Part shown: one piece after another, positions 46,040 through 57,143 of the stretch
How the letters are laid out: each line of letters begins with the position of its first letter
Position numbering within the stretch: position 1 is the first letter of the stretch
DNA from: Chelonoidis abingdonii
Taxonomy: Eukaryota; Chordata; Testudines; Testudinidae
Assembly (NCBI RefSeq): GCF_003597395.2
Contig: NC_133771.1
Coordinates: 139,786,589-139,850,588, forward strand
Length of the DNA: 64,000 nucleotides
Reading direction: 5' to 3'
Made by a program: the position numbers and the translations under genes
Notes under the pieces: generated by a model
What the model saw: the letters and a program-made list of their open reading frames with translations, nothing else
What the model was told of the DNA's origin: nothing
Databases searched by the model: none

Positions 46040-46388
46040 CTCTAGTGCAGAGAGTTCCCAAACATATTCCGCTGCTTGTGCAGGGAAAGCCGCGGTGGGC
46101 CAGGCTGGGTTGGTTACCTGCCGCGTCTGCAGGTTCGGCCGATCGCGGCTCCCAGTGGCCATGGTTCGCTGTTCCAGGCCAATGGGAGCTGCTGGAAGCA
46201 GTGGCCATTACGTCCCTTGGCCTTTGCCACTTCCAGCAGCTCCCATTGGCCTGAAGCAGCGAACCGCAGCCACTGGGAGCTAAGATTGGCCGAACCTGCA
46301 GATGCAGCAGGTAAACAAACCGGCCTGGCCCGCCAGGGGCTTTCCCTGAACAAGCGGTGGAACAAGTTTGGGAACCACTGCTCTAGTG
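46040..46388. mobile_element. Palindromic hAT-like MITE 46048-46380 with perfect TSD
   Basis: The 8-bp duplication ctctagtg is at 46040-46047 and 46381-46388. The ends cagagagttcccaaac and inverted cagtggttcccaaac agree. The interior is an extended GC-rich palindrome (for example 'gctcccagtggccatggtt' and 'aatgggagctgctgg' with their inverses), so the long ORFs on both strands here are not genes. Confidence 0.92.
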
Positions 46389-46769
46389 CAAAGCTTACTG
46401 TTGGAGGAATTCTGTGCCACTAACCACATGCAGACTTTATGTCCCCCACTGATTTTTTTTTCTCTGCAGAAAATACATTCTGCTGGAGAGGCACTGCAAT
46501 TACATCTTTTCCCCATCGGGCTGCTATGACACCAGAAGAAACGGCAACTGGCTCAGCCAGCCACGGATAAGGAATGTGAGAGACTGCGTTTCTCACAGCA
46601 CCTTGCCCTCAGGACCAGGTAAGATGACTCAAGGTATGAGGGGGACAGGCAGAGCAGGGAACATGGGGCTGCTGGTGGGTCACACAGACTGGGGTTCAGA
46701 AGGGCTAGTGGGGGGACAGACTGAGGTGGGAGCACAGGAGCTAGTTGGGTGACAGCATTGAACCTGGGG

Positions 46770-47260
46770 CTGAATGGGAGTGGGGGTGCAGGGACACATG
46801 GGGACAGGAGAGAAAGGGTGCAGGGGAACATGGGAATGGGGGAAGGGCATGGCTGAGTGGGGATGCAGGGACACATGGGGATGGGGCGAGAAGAGGTACA
46901 GGGCAACATGGAAACAGAGGGAAGGGGATGGCTGAATGGGGGTGCAGGGACACATGGGGATGGGGGAAGCGGATGGCTGAGTGGGGGTGCAGGGACGGGT
47001 GGGGGAGGAGGGGTGCAGGGCCACATAGGGATGGGAGTAAGGGGATGGATGAGTGGGGGATGCAGGGACACATAGGGATGGGGGAGGAGGGGTGGCTGAG
47101 TAGGGGTGCAGGGACACATGGCGACAGGAAGAGGAGGGGTGCAGAGACACATGGGGACGGGGGAGGAAGGGTGGCTGACTGGAGGTGCAGGGACACGTGG
47201 AATGGGGGAGGAGGGCTAGCTGAGTGGGAGTGCAGGGACCATGGGGAATGAGGACAGATG
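46770..47260. repeat. G-rich minisatellite
   Basis: There are roughly ten imperfect copies of a unit of about 45-65 bp built on 'ggtgcagggacacatgggga' and 'gggggaggaggggtggctga'. The plus strand is strongly G over C and A over T. The overlapping long ORFs (46553-47251, both strands) are products of the repeat. Confidence 0.9.
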
Positions 47261-47426
47261 TGCCTGACTGACTGGGAGATGGTAGGGGTTAGCCAGGGTC
47301 TGCATGGGGGAGACTCCCCAATTCCCTAACAATCTCTACCACTCTCCCAAAAAAAACCCCCCAACTGTTCCATACTTCTCCCACCCACACCCAGGTTCAC
47401 TCCCAGGCTCCTTCCTGGCAATTACT

Positions 47427-48680
47427 TCATAGAATCATCATAGACTCTCAGGGTTGGAAGGGACCTCAGGAGGTCATCTAGTCCAACCCCCTGTTCAAAG
47501 CAAGACCTAATCCCCAACTAAATCATCCCAGCCAGGGCTTTGTCAAGCCTGTCCTTAAAAACCAATAAGGAAGGAGATTCCACCACCTCCCCAGGTAACC
47601 TATTCCAGTGCTTCACCACCCTCCTTGTGAAAGTTCTTCCTAATATCCAACCTAAACCTCCCACACCACAACTTGAGACCATTACTCCTTGTTTTGTCAC
47701 CTAGTACCACTGAGAACAGTCTAGATCCATCCTCTTTGGAACCACCTTTAGGTAGTTGAAAGCAGCTATCAAATCCCCCCTCATTCTTCTCTTCTGCAGA
47801 CTAAATAATTCCAGGTTTCAGAGTAGCAGCTGTGTTAGTCTGTATCCGCAATTATTAATTAAATAATTCCAGATCCCTCAGCCTCTATTCATAAGTCATG
47901 TGCTCCAGCCCCCTAATCATTTTTGTTACCCTCCGCTGGACTCTTTCCAATTTTTCCACATCCTTCTTGTAGTGCAGGGCCCAAAAACTGGACCCAGTAC
48001 TCCAGATGAGGTCTCACAATGCCGAATAGAGGGGAATGATCACGTCCGTCGATCTGCTGACAACGCTCCCACTTATACAGCCCAAAATGCCGTTAGCCTT
48101 TTTGGCAACAAGGGCACACTGTTGAATCATATCTAGCTTCTCATCCACTGTAATCCCTAGGTCCTTTTCTGGAGAACTTCTGCCTAGCTACTCAGTCCCT
48201 AGTCTGTAGCAGTGCATGGGATTCTTCCATCCTAAGTGCAGGACTCTAATATGTCCTTGTTGAACCTCATCAGATTTCTTTTGGCCCAATCCGTCAATTT
48301 GTCTAGGTCCCTCTGTATACTATCCCTACCCTCCAGCGTATCTACCACTCCTCTCAGTTTAGTGTCATCTGCAAACTTGTTGAGGGTGCAATCTATCCCA
48401 TTATCCAGATCATTAATAAAGATGTTGAATAAAACCAGCCCCAGGACCGATCCCTGGGGCATGCCACTTGATACTGGCTGCCAACTAGACATCAAGCCGT
48501 TGATCATTACCCATTGACTGTGATGATCTAGCCAGCTTTCTATCCACCTTATAGTCCATTCATCCAGCCCATACTTCTTTAACTTGCCGGCAAGAATACT
48601 GTGAGAGACCATATCAAAAGCTTTGCTTAAGTCAAGGAATAACATATCCACTGCTTTCCACTCATCCATTCTTTAACTAA
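47427..48680 (-). mobile_element. CR1 LINE with readable reverse transcriptase segment
   Basis: The inverse 3' end 'gggttggaagggacctcagg' begins at 47452. Upstream on the minus strand, 48232-48669 is open for 145 codons with [20 protein letters not shown] (motif A), [20 protein letters not shown] (motif B) and FADDTKL (YxDD equivalent, aspartates intact). This is the CR1 ORF2 RT palm. The rest is degraded. A 45-bp insertion lies at 47815. Confidence 0.92.
47802..47872. mobile_element. 45-bp retroposon fragment with 13-bp TSD
   Basis: The direct repeat taaataattccag at 47802-47814 and 47860-47872 flanks 'gtttcagagtagcagctgtg' plus 'ttagtctgtatccgcaa' and a short AT tail. The inserted sequence matches, from memory, a very common turtle interspersed repeat. 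Such a duplication marks target-primed insertion, here into the CR1. Confidence 0.75.
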
Positions 48681-49014
48681 TTCTAGCACATTAGAAAACA
48701 ATTATTTAACCAATCAGACCACACCACCTAGTTCATTTAAATTTTGTGAAATTAGTTATGTAGCAGACAGACACAATTAAAGAATCAGACAGAGGCCATA
48801 CAGATAAACAATAGAGAAGTTGGGACCATAAAGGCCAAACAATAGGGAAGTATAGATTTCACAATCACAACTGTTGATAAGTGGTTCCTTGCCAGATAGA
48901 CTATCAGACAAAGTCTTTTAAAGAGATGGGCAACTACATAAAACCTTTTTCCCAGGTCCAGGTCTGGGACCCGTCGCGCTGAAATTGCCATGAGCTTTTC
49001 ATAAGATTAAATGG
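48681..49014. other. Unassigned stretch between CR1 parts
   Basis: AT-rich sequence unlike CR1, perhaps another insertion. No ends were recognised. Confidence 0.3.
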
Positions 49015-49600
49015 GCCTAATGGGCTTCTGCAATCAAGCAATGTCATCCGCAAACTCCTTTAGCACCTCTTGAATGCAGTGCATCTGGCCGCCCATGGAC
49101 TTGGTGCTTGTCCTAATGCTTTTCTAAATAGTTCTGAACCACCTCCGGTTTCCTCCACAGAGGGCTGTGAGTCACATTCGCCTTCCCCATAGCATACTTT
49201 GCTGCTCCAGTGCAGTAAGTCCTGGGAGCTGATTCTCTTGTTCATGGGTATGAAGTATCAGAGGGCAAAAAAAAGCATTGAGTTACATTAGCGTTTTTCC
49301 ACATCCTCCTGTTACTGAGGTGTTTGCTTTTCCTCCATGTTCATTAAGGGGTACACACAACCGTTTCCCTGATCGTACCCTTCTTGTTGCTAATCTATAC
49401 CTGTAGAAAGCCCTTCTTGTTAGCTCTTAACAAGCATCCTTCTAGCTCTTGCTAGCTGCAACTCCAAGTGTGATTTGGCCTTCCTGATTTCACTCCTGCA
49501 TGCCTGAGGAATATTTTTATACTCCTCCCTGGTCATTTGTCCAATCTTCACTTCTTGTAAGCTTCTTTTTTGTGTTTAAGATCAGCAAGCATTTCACTGT
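49015..49600 (-). mobile_element. CR1 ORF2 upstream fragment
   Basis: 'aatgtcatccgcaaactcct', 'gcaactccaagtgtgatttg' and 'ttcactcctgcatgcctgag' are inverse CR1 ORF2/5' blocks, in the same orientation as the RT segment at 48232. It is probably the same insertion after deletion or interruption. Confidence 0.6.
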
Positions 49601-49970
49601 TTTCAAACAGATAGAGCCCAACACCATTTCAACTACTGTTTCCAGAACCTATGCTAATATCCTGCCAGAGGGAAATCTATTGCATGTTTTTTTCTTTTTA
49701 AAAATTCCTGTCCATAATGAACAGTGAAATTGTGTTAGCTGGAAAACACATTGAGCACTTGCAATCCCTGCAGTACAGCAACACAGAGAAAATTATTTCC
49801 TGACTTTCCCGTCAATTTTAGAATAATGTCACTTTTCATTCAACTTGCTAAGTATCTTAATAATTTACAGAAGTCTGAAATATACAAAAATTTCTGGAAT
49901 TAATGATGCAATATAAGAAGGCAAATTAATGCAGATCTCAAACAAATGACTGAAAAGATATTTAACTTAC

Positions 49971-50062
49971 ATATGATTAGATCTCCTTCCTCTGTTTGTC
50001 TTCTTTCCTATGACAGGAGTACCAAAATGTTCAGGGTTCGTGAGTGGGAGCTGATCTAATGT
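49971..50062 (-). CDS. ARID4B: ARID4B exon, [21 protein letters not shown] segment (92 nt)
   Basis: The acceptor is 'ttccaacag' and the donor is gtaagttaa. The exon encodes 30 codons beginning [18 protein letters not shown], then [12 protein letters not shown], and ends with two bases of an Ile codon (phase 2). This is the basic linker between the Tudor and RBB1NT domains and is near-identical to other vertebrates. Downstream lies the longest intron of the window, about 14.9 kb, which holds DIRS copy 3, two CR1 elements and the minisatellite. Confidence 0.95.
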
Positions 50063-50065
50063 CTG

Positions 50066-52615
50066 TTGGAAGATAATTAAACTCATTAAAATGCAAACCA
50101 ATTTTTCAAGAGTTTATACCAAATCTAAATTTGTATACACTTTAACAAATATATTTTTTGTAACTGGAAAATTTCCCTACTGACAATGTATTTAGAGCAG
50201 AGACAGCATTGCTTTAAAAACAATGGCCTTGTTTTTTAGAAATTAACATTTCACAGAAACTAACTTCTTCCACACACCCATTCTCATATACACCCTGAAG
50301 GCCCTGTTCTGAGACCACTTCTCGGTAAAGGAGAACTGAAACTCAGGCAGTGGGTCTGACATCCTGGTATGAGAGACTCCTTTCCCTTTGCTAGATGAAG
50401 CACATTCTGCTTCTGAAGCATCCTTAGATCCACATCCCGATTATACATGCAAGGGAAATGGACAAAGATCCTTCATGTAGAAAAACTGAAGTTAGCATGG
50501 CAGACCAACAGAGACTGGCAAACCAAATGAAGTTAAGTTTCTTATCAATTAATGACAAAATATTGCACAACTGTGTTCTTGCAAGAGTGAAGAACAGAGT
50601 CTGGCAAGAACAACATGTTCCTCAAAGATTCTAAAACAGATGTATTTAGGAAGGGGGTACTTACTGTCTGGAAAGGCTGAGAGAGTATGATATCTTAATT
50701 TAGGTCTTTTCAGCATGAGGGTGAAAAAAGAAGGATCTCACAGACCTCCAGCACCTTATATAGCTAGCCTTTAAAATTGGAGTCTTATGGAGAAGTCATT
50801 CTCTGTTATCATTCACAATTGTAAATAACAGGTTGTTAGGGCACCTAGAGCTTTTTCTATTGGCATATTTTATTGTTACTTAAATGCAAGTTGACACAGT
50901 TAAGGGGCAAACTGCATCTTAGAGCCCTTCTAGTCCTTCTCAAGTAAACCCTCAAGTGACAGTCCCTGTGTCTTGCACCTCACTCTAGATGGAACCATGC
51001 AACCAGCCACTCTGGGATTTGGTCTCTAAGCATCAGGGCCCCTTTCCCAACTGCGTTAATACAACAGGTCCAACTGCAGTTGATGCCTGTAAGCTCTTTC
51101 ACTCCTGGCACCCAGGAGCTGATTAAAGTGACTCAAGCACACATCTTCAAAATACAGGGTTTTTTATTCCTTCCCCAATGGTACAAAGCACACAGATTAA
51201 AGAATAAAAACAATAAAAGGCATATACACGGGTCTTACTTACACCCTAATCTTTCCTTGCCAGCTTTTTAAGTTCCCCTCACTCCAGCCAACCTCCATCT
51301 CCAGCTGGAAATATCAGACTGTCTTGCTTGCAGCAGGCTCTTTCTCTTTCTGTGTCCCCTTGCCAGTCTGTCAGCTCTTCCTATCATTTCCTGGGCAGTT
51401 TTCTGGCCACTCACACAACCCTCATCCTTTTCTATAGCCAGGATCCTATAATGTCTTAGTGTTCCCTTTTCTCTCTCTCTTCCTAGCCTTGGCAAAACAG
51501 CTATGTCACGAGGTTTGGGGCTGAGGAGTCACTACTCATGGTAATAAACCTGACTATTGTGTTTGAATTTTCCTTGGGGTGCCCCTTATCTAGGCCATTA
51601 TTATAAGTTTCCTGCTTAGTTCCTTTAACCCTTTTTTATTTAACTCCATAGCAAGTACCCCATGTGATATAGCATGGACAGAGGGCAGCAGGAGAGTGTT
51701 AGCAGGGAGCCTTATTCCCTGCAAGGGGAGGAAGGTTTGCTATAGATTAACTAGAGCACCTGAAGCAAATTAGAGCACTGGAAGTCAATTAGAGCACCAG
51801 CAGTCAGTCATGTGATAAAAACCCCCTGGTTCAGCCAGACAATGTGGGAGCTGGAGCAGAGAACAGTTTTGAAGAGAGACCAAAAGGAAAGTTTGGAAGA
51901 GTACTGTAGAGAGCTGAGAAATCCAAAAAAAATCCTAGGTAAGGGGCAACTGGTCTATGTAGAAGGAGGGCAAGAAGCCCCTTCACAAGCTGAAGGGCAG
52001 GAAAGGGAAGTAGCCCAGGGGAAGGAACCGCTAGTTCAAGTGGTTCACCACAAACCTCAGGGCCCCTGGGTTGGGATCTGGAGAAGAGGGTGGGCCCAGG
52101 TCCCTCCCTCTCCACTCCCCTCCTCAAGGACACTAGTGGGGTAATTAAAATACTGATTCAGAGGCAAGCAATGGTGCCCTGAACCTTCCCCAAAGAAGAA
52201 AAAGCACAAGACCCAGCATAACAGTACTGGCAATTTGCCATACCCATCATATATACACAAATTAAGGCATGCATCATATTTATAAAAAATAAGAGATTTC
52301 CCCCAGTTGTTTACACAACAAACAAATGTTACTAGACTACATTTCAAGAAGTGTGAAAACTTTCTTTGTCTAACCATTCTCAATGCAATGCAAGTTTCAA
52401 ACTATGAAGAATACATTAGATTCTCATTAAAAATATTCTGTAGGCCAGACTGAACTCACTGCAGCTGATGAAGCCCACCTCTTTCAAACCAAAAAGCAAA
52501 CATACATCTGTCTGTGACTGTGATGGAAGTTGCATATTTACTCTACACAGAATGATGGGCATGGACAGAATTAAAACCCTAGCTCAGAACAAGAGAACAG
52601 CACTGTGGCATAATT
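50066..52615. other. ARID4B intron, mostly unassigned; LTR-like repeat at about 51650-52140
   Basis: Between 51650 and 52140 the sequence ('tgataaaaaccccctggttc' followed by a purine-rich leader) looks like a turtle interspersed repeat with a TATA-like 'gataaaaa' and may be an LTR. I cannot find a second copy or primer site here. The remainder is unassigned. Confidence 0.3.
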
Positions 52616-52619
52616 CCAA

Positions 52620-53262
52620 GGCTATGTCTACACTACAAATTGCTTTGGCATAATTTACGTTGTTTAGGGGGGTGAATAATCCACACCTCTGAGCAACATA
52701 AATTATAACAACCTAAGCACTGATGTAGACAGTGCTATGTCAGCGGGAGAACTTCTCCCACTGACATAGCTACCACTGCTCATGGAGGCAGGAGTTATTA
52801 AGTCGACGAGAGAGCTCTCTCTTGTTGGCTTAGAGTATCTTCACCGGAAGTGCTACAGAAGTGCAGCTGCACCACTGTAAATGATGTACACTAGAACCTC
52901 AGAGACCACTGACTGGTCAACCACACCCCTCCTTTGGAACCAGAAGTATTCAATCAGGTAGTAGCAGAAACAAAACAAAAAAGCTAGTACAGTACTGTGT
53001 TAAACGTAAACAACTAAAAAAAAATAAAGGGAAAGTTTAAAAAGAGGATTTGACAAGATAAGGAAACTGCGCTTGTTTCATTTAAATTAAGATGGTTAAA
53101 AGCAGCATTTTTCTTCTGCACTGTAAAGTTTCAAAGTTGTATTAAGTTAGTGTTCAGTTGTAAACTTCTAAAAGAACAATCATAACATTTTGTTCAGAGT
53201 TACAATCTCCATTCCTGAAGGGTTCATAACTTTGAGGTTCTACTGTAATTTAGACATAGCCT
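52620..53262. mobile_element. DNA transposon with 'ctatgtctacactac' ends, hosting a second MITE
   Basis: Outer ends 'ggctatgtctacactacaaa' and inverted 'taatttagacatagcc' pair. The core has 'gctatgtcagcgggagaact' facing 'ttctcccactgacatagc', a hairpin near 52735-52770. The right half is interrupted by the element at 52889-53245. Confidence 0.75.
52889..53245. mobile_element. Tc1/mariner-type MITE nested in the preceding element
   Basis: Inverted ends 'cactagaacctcagag' and 'cagtagaacctcaaag' (13 of 16) are flanked by TA at 52887-52888 and 53246-53247. It is 357 bp, AT-rich and non-coding. Confidence 0.8.
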
Positions 53263-53559
53263 AAGTGCTGAAGAAAGTGGAGGTGCAATTTTAACTTCCA
53301 AGTGTAAAGGAATACCTATCATGAACCAATTACTACAACTGCAGAGTAAACCCCCAGTGACAGTGAGGGAACTGGAAATCAGTGATTTCTGGCTAAACAC
53401 CAAGTGCTCAGATACCTGAAAAGAAAAGGGACTGGCAAAATGAAAAGCAAGAGAAGTTGCCTTAAAATTAGGTTTCTGTGAATCAGAGACAATAATCTGG
53501 ATAGATGGACATTCTTGTTCAGACAGCAGGAAGGTAGATTAACCTATATAATAATCTTG

Positions 53560-53800
53560 GCCAAAATTTTCAAATCTGGATTCCTAAAATTAGGCTCTAA
53601 CCTCATATTTAATATATATAAGCAGCCAGATGTTCAGAAGCACTGAGAACTTACAAATCACAAAAATTCAACAGGAGCAGCAGATGCTCATCATCTTTGA
53701 AAAATTAGGTCACTGATAGTTAAATCCATATTTAGATACTTAGGAGCTTAATGTTAGGTACATACACTTGGAATTTTTAGTGAGAGAATCTGAGCACCTT
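53560..53800. mobile_element. Old palindromic MITE remnant
   Basis: 'caaaattttcaaatctggat' and 'cacttggaatttttagtg' with internal 'cttaggagcttaatgttagg' resemble a widespread amniote palindrome. Strongly eroded. Confidence 0.35.
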
Positions 53801-54640
53801 AACAAAGGCACAGTAAAAATGTGTAATTCACAACAACTGAGCAACATGCTCAATTGAGTATAGCACAGAACGAATTTTCCTGCTGAACAGAACACTTTCT
53901 CAAACAGCTCTTTGATAAATTAACATGTTCACATATATTGGTCCATCTGCTTGTCTGTCTGCTCATACGGTCTTGTGTAATAAGCAGAAATAAATGTCTG
54001 ACTTAACACTGTAATTGTTTAGAAAGTATTTGTATATTTTAGAAGTAATTAATTAGTCTGTAGGCTAGAACATAAAACAAACATGAAAAGATTTTTTATT
54101 TCTGGAGGGACAAACATTTCTTCAAAGTAACAGCACACAGATGTATCTGAGATTTCAAATTTATTAGCTATTACAACAACATTTACAAATTAAACATGGT
54201 CATTTGCACCAGCTCCTATTAAAGTGTAATTATGTGAGAAGATGCAAATCATCATGTGTGTCATGCACCACACTGCAGTATTTTTTTTCAATCACTGCTT
54301 ACTGAGAAAGCTAAGAAAAGTTATTTCTAGCAAAAATAATTCAACTTGTAATATCACTACTGAACCCCAATATGCAAAAAATAAACAAAGTGTCAATTTT
54401 GATGGCAACTTTTAGTTTGGAGAAGTCACTCTCAAATCTTATTTCTGGGTGTAAAGGAATGAGCTAGATTTTGTGGATTATATTTTGCATAGTCACAATT
54501 TTAGCAGCATTAATATATTTAGCCTTTGAAAGTCTAAGGCACTAATTAAACTGATGAAATTGGGATGAAAAGCTTTGTTTTGATTATTTTTAAATATAAA
54601 CACTGTGGAATTAAGATGTGTTCATTCTGACACCAATCAC
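53801..54640. other. ARID4B intron, unassigned
   Basis: AT-rich, nothing recognised. Confidence 0.4.
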
Positions 54641-54644
54641 TTAC

Positions 54645-54724
54645 CTCACTTTCAGCAAAATGTCTCTCTCCTTTCAGGCAAAGAGAAGAGCGTCTAAGAG
54701 TCTTCTCATCTCCATCGTCAAATA
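54645..54724 (-). CDS. ARID4B: ARID4B exon, end of Tudor domain (80 nt)
   Basis: This is the first ARID4B exon in the window in transcription order. After a 'gacag' acceptor it enters in phase 1 and encodes (V)[18 protein letters not shown] followed by ERHFAESE, the last strands of the Tudor domain. It ends in phase 0 at a gtaagt donor. The residues match human ARID4B as I remember it. ARID4A differs here, with DERTLRRTSLC. The preceding exon, ending ...WYTV, was looked for to the right and not found, so it probably lies outside the window. DIRS copy 4 sits in the upstream intron. Confidence 0.95.
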
Positions 54725-54729
54725 CTGTC

Positions 54730-55671
54730 ACCATGGAAAAAAGGAAAGGAAGATTATTAGTTAATAAACTGCAAAAGTACTTGGTCTGTATTCTTCCTGC
54801 TATGGAAATATCCTTTTCTCAGTTTCCTGAATATTTTTCCTGTATGAAATCCAGTACTCTCTGTGACAGGGCACTGAGAACCACCCTTTCTGAACATGAC
54901 ACATCCAACCCCAGTTTCACCACTAAGAGGAAACACCAAACTAGATGGTAACTGTACTTTTCTAGAGTTCTAGAAGTTTTTCAGGAAACTAGAGGATTGA
55001 GATCAACTATTACTCCAGGGAACTTGTGTAGTTTAGCTGCAATACCCAAACCTGCAACATGTGTGTTTCTGTAAGATGATTACAACAGGAGAAAACTCCC
55101 CACATATGCCTAGAACTTGGTAGGTACCTGCATTATGAACCCTGGACAGTTAGACTCTGTATACTGCGTTTATTTTGACTAATTTATCTCCCCCGCAACC
55201 CCTGGCTGAGGGCATCCTAATAATAGAGAGCATCTTCCTTTTCTTTTGTTAAGCCATATAACAACATGCAGTCTCCACAAGAGAGTGTCTTATCTGGCCA
55301 AAAAGCATAGCCAAAAAGCATGTAGAGAGCAGATGCTATCTCTGCCACACTTGCATATTCTTCTCCTTTACCTTCAAAATACAGCAACAAGGCAACCTTT
55401 CCAGTTTCCTACCAGACAGAAGTACAGTAGTTTACTGAATTTAAAGGAACTATCCTGAAACTGAAAATTTCAAAGGAAACCAAGAGGTCAAGGTTTCAGG
55501 GAAAGTCAATGAAATGCAAATCAGTTATTCCAAGATCTTAGAGAAAGGAGGAACGTGCAGCAGGCTTTTTCTTGAAGATGTAGAACTCTATGCAAAAGTT
55601 CCCCCCAAACATGTTATAAAAACTCCATGGCCCACCTGTGCCACAATAACTGTTTTTCTGCATATAAAAGT
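54730..55671. other. ARID4B intron, unassigned
   Basis: No repeat ends. The preceding ARID4B coding exon (ending ...WYTV) was searched for here and not found. Confidence 0.4.
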
Positions 55672-55935
55672 CAGGGCTGACATTAAGGGGTAGCAAGCAG
55701 AGCAGTTGCCCAGGGGACCAAGCACAGGGCGCCCCATGAAGCTAAGTTGCTCAGGCTTCCGCTTCAGCCCCACGTGGCGGGACTCAGGGCCCCTAGCTTC
55801 AGCGCTGCACGGCACAGCTTAGGCAGTCTGCCCTGGGCCTCAGCAAGTCTAACACTGGTCCTGTTTGGCAGACTCCTGAAACCTGCTTGTGGCCCACCAG
55901 GGGGCCCCAGACCCCTGGTTGAGAACCACTGCCTT
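55672..55935. mobile_element. hAT-like MITE pieces
   Basis: A left end 'cagggctgacattaaggggt' and a right end 'cctggttgagaaccactg' belong to two different hAT-like families, with no matching duplication around them. Probably a nested or recombined pair. Confidence 0.5.
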
Positions 55936-56757
55936 ATACTACTATAGCAAATGGAATAACCTATTATAATAGTAATATAACTGGACTCAAGCTAGGGATT
56001 GTACTGGAGTCTGAGAGGAACACCCAGCTCTCAACCAGGCTTTCCTCAGATACCAATATCTCCAAAGTTTTTTTTCAATCCTGCTTCTATTCACCCACCT
56101 GATAAAGTATATTCCTAATCTGCTGCTGCTAAGAATGTCATTTCACTCTCAAACTGCATTAGACGTGATGAAGTTGGCAGCTGCGATACTAACTTTCACT
56201 GATCCCACAAGACGGATATCATCCTATCTGGCAAGCACAGTATCTTCAGTCACATCTCCAGGTCAGCTCTCTCCTCCCTTCTTTACTTCCACCTTCCCTT
56301 TCTTTCTCAGGCTCAATCTCTGACAGCTGCACATGTCACTTTGAACCTCAAACTGCAACTCCTTGCACCAGCTGCCTCCACCATTTTGCCCATATCTATT
56401 TCCACATCACTTACTTTGGCAAACTGCTGATCTCATGCATTTGTCACATCACATTTTACAATTCCATCCAAATTTCAGGCTATTTGGAACTCTGAAGCAT
56501 ACTTTTTATTTATATGTCCATACACTATTTCTTCACCACCTCACTAACTTCCAGGTCCACTTCTATATTGATTACGAAAACCTCTTCTTCATGGCCACAC
56601 CCTTCTCTATTACTCTGCCTCTTCCCCTTCATTCTATTTTGGCATCTGTTCTGTCCATGTCCCGCCCTCATCCTACATTCTTATTCTATAAGATAATTTC
56701 TCTGTAGTAATACCTACCTGGATACTTAGCTCACAAAATGTCCATTTCTTTTAAAGG
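55936..56757. other. ARID4B intron, unassigned
   Basis: Pyrimidine-rich on the plus strand. The plus ORF at 56363-56707 is biased composition without family features. Confidence 0.4.
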
Positions 56758-56759
56758 AG

Positions 56760-57100
56760 AAAAACCGGTTACCTACCTTTCATAAGTGTTGTTCCTCGAG
56801 CTGTATTGCTCATGTCCATTCCATTCTAGGTGTATGCGTGCCCACATGCAATCGTCAGAGATTTTTGTCTTAGCAGTATCCGTAGGGTCAGCTGTGAGTG
56901 CCCCGCACGTGCCTGGTATATAGGCACTGCTGACCCTATGCCCTCTCAATTCCTTCTTGCCAGCAACTCCGACAGAGGGGTAGGAGGGCGGGTAATGGAA
57001 TGGACATGAGCAACACGTCTCGAAGAACAGTTACAAAAGATAGGTAACTGTTTTTTCTTCAAGTGCCTGCTCATGCTGATTCCATTCTAGGTGTATTGGG
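56760..57100. repeat. DIRS copy 4: 3' ITR plus internal complementary region
   Basis: 'ggttacctacctttcataag' pairs with 'acaaaagataggtaac' and 'ctgtattgctcatgtccatt' with 'aatggacatgagcaacacgt'. The following 'cttcaagtgcctgctcatgc' with 'gattccattctaggtg' complements the start of the 5' repeat at 62740. Confidence 0.82.
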
Positions 57101-57143
57101 ATGTAACCGGAGGATATTACTTTGAGCACTCAATGGTCCATGG

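Larger units (their letters stand above)
2082..54724 (-). other. ARID4B: ARID4B gene body, partial (11 internal exons and 10 introns)
   Basis: ARID4B (SAP180/RBP1-like 1) is a nuclear subunit of the SIN3A-HDAC corepressor complex. It binds chromatin through Tudor, ARID and chromo-barrel domains. Eleven minus-strand exons have splice sites and phases that join into one continuous frame. Their protein follows vertebrate ARID4B in order, from the end of the Tudor domain to the acidic region after the ARID domain. The paralogue ARID4A is excluded by stretches such as NWKTELKE, FQMALPEK and the SSSSEAEEEEE run. The introns are about 4.6, 14.9, 10.5, 3.0, 0.9, 9.1, 1.7, 1.1, 4.3 and 1.4 kb in transcription order. 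The start codon exon lies to the right of the window and the C-terminal exons to the left. No frameshift or in-frame stop is seen, so the gene looks intact. Confidence 0.95.

Noticed and set aside
46045..46423. Overlapping ORFs around 46.1-46.4 kb
   Set aside because: They lie wholly in a palindromic hAT-like MITE.
46553..47251. Long overlapping Pro/Cys-rich and Gly-rich ORFs
   Set aside because: They translate the minisatellite on both strands. Repeat units lacking stops explain their length.
48232..48669. CR1 RT segment as an active element
   Set aside because: The palm motifs are intact, but upstream ORF2 is missing or interrupted and the 3' part carries an insertion.
3686..54724. Assignment to the paralogue ARID4A
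   Set aside because: Several diagnostic stretches ([39 protein letters not shown]) match ARID4B and not ARID4A.
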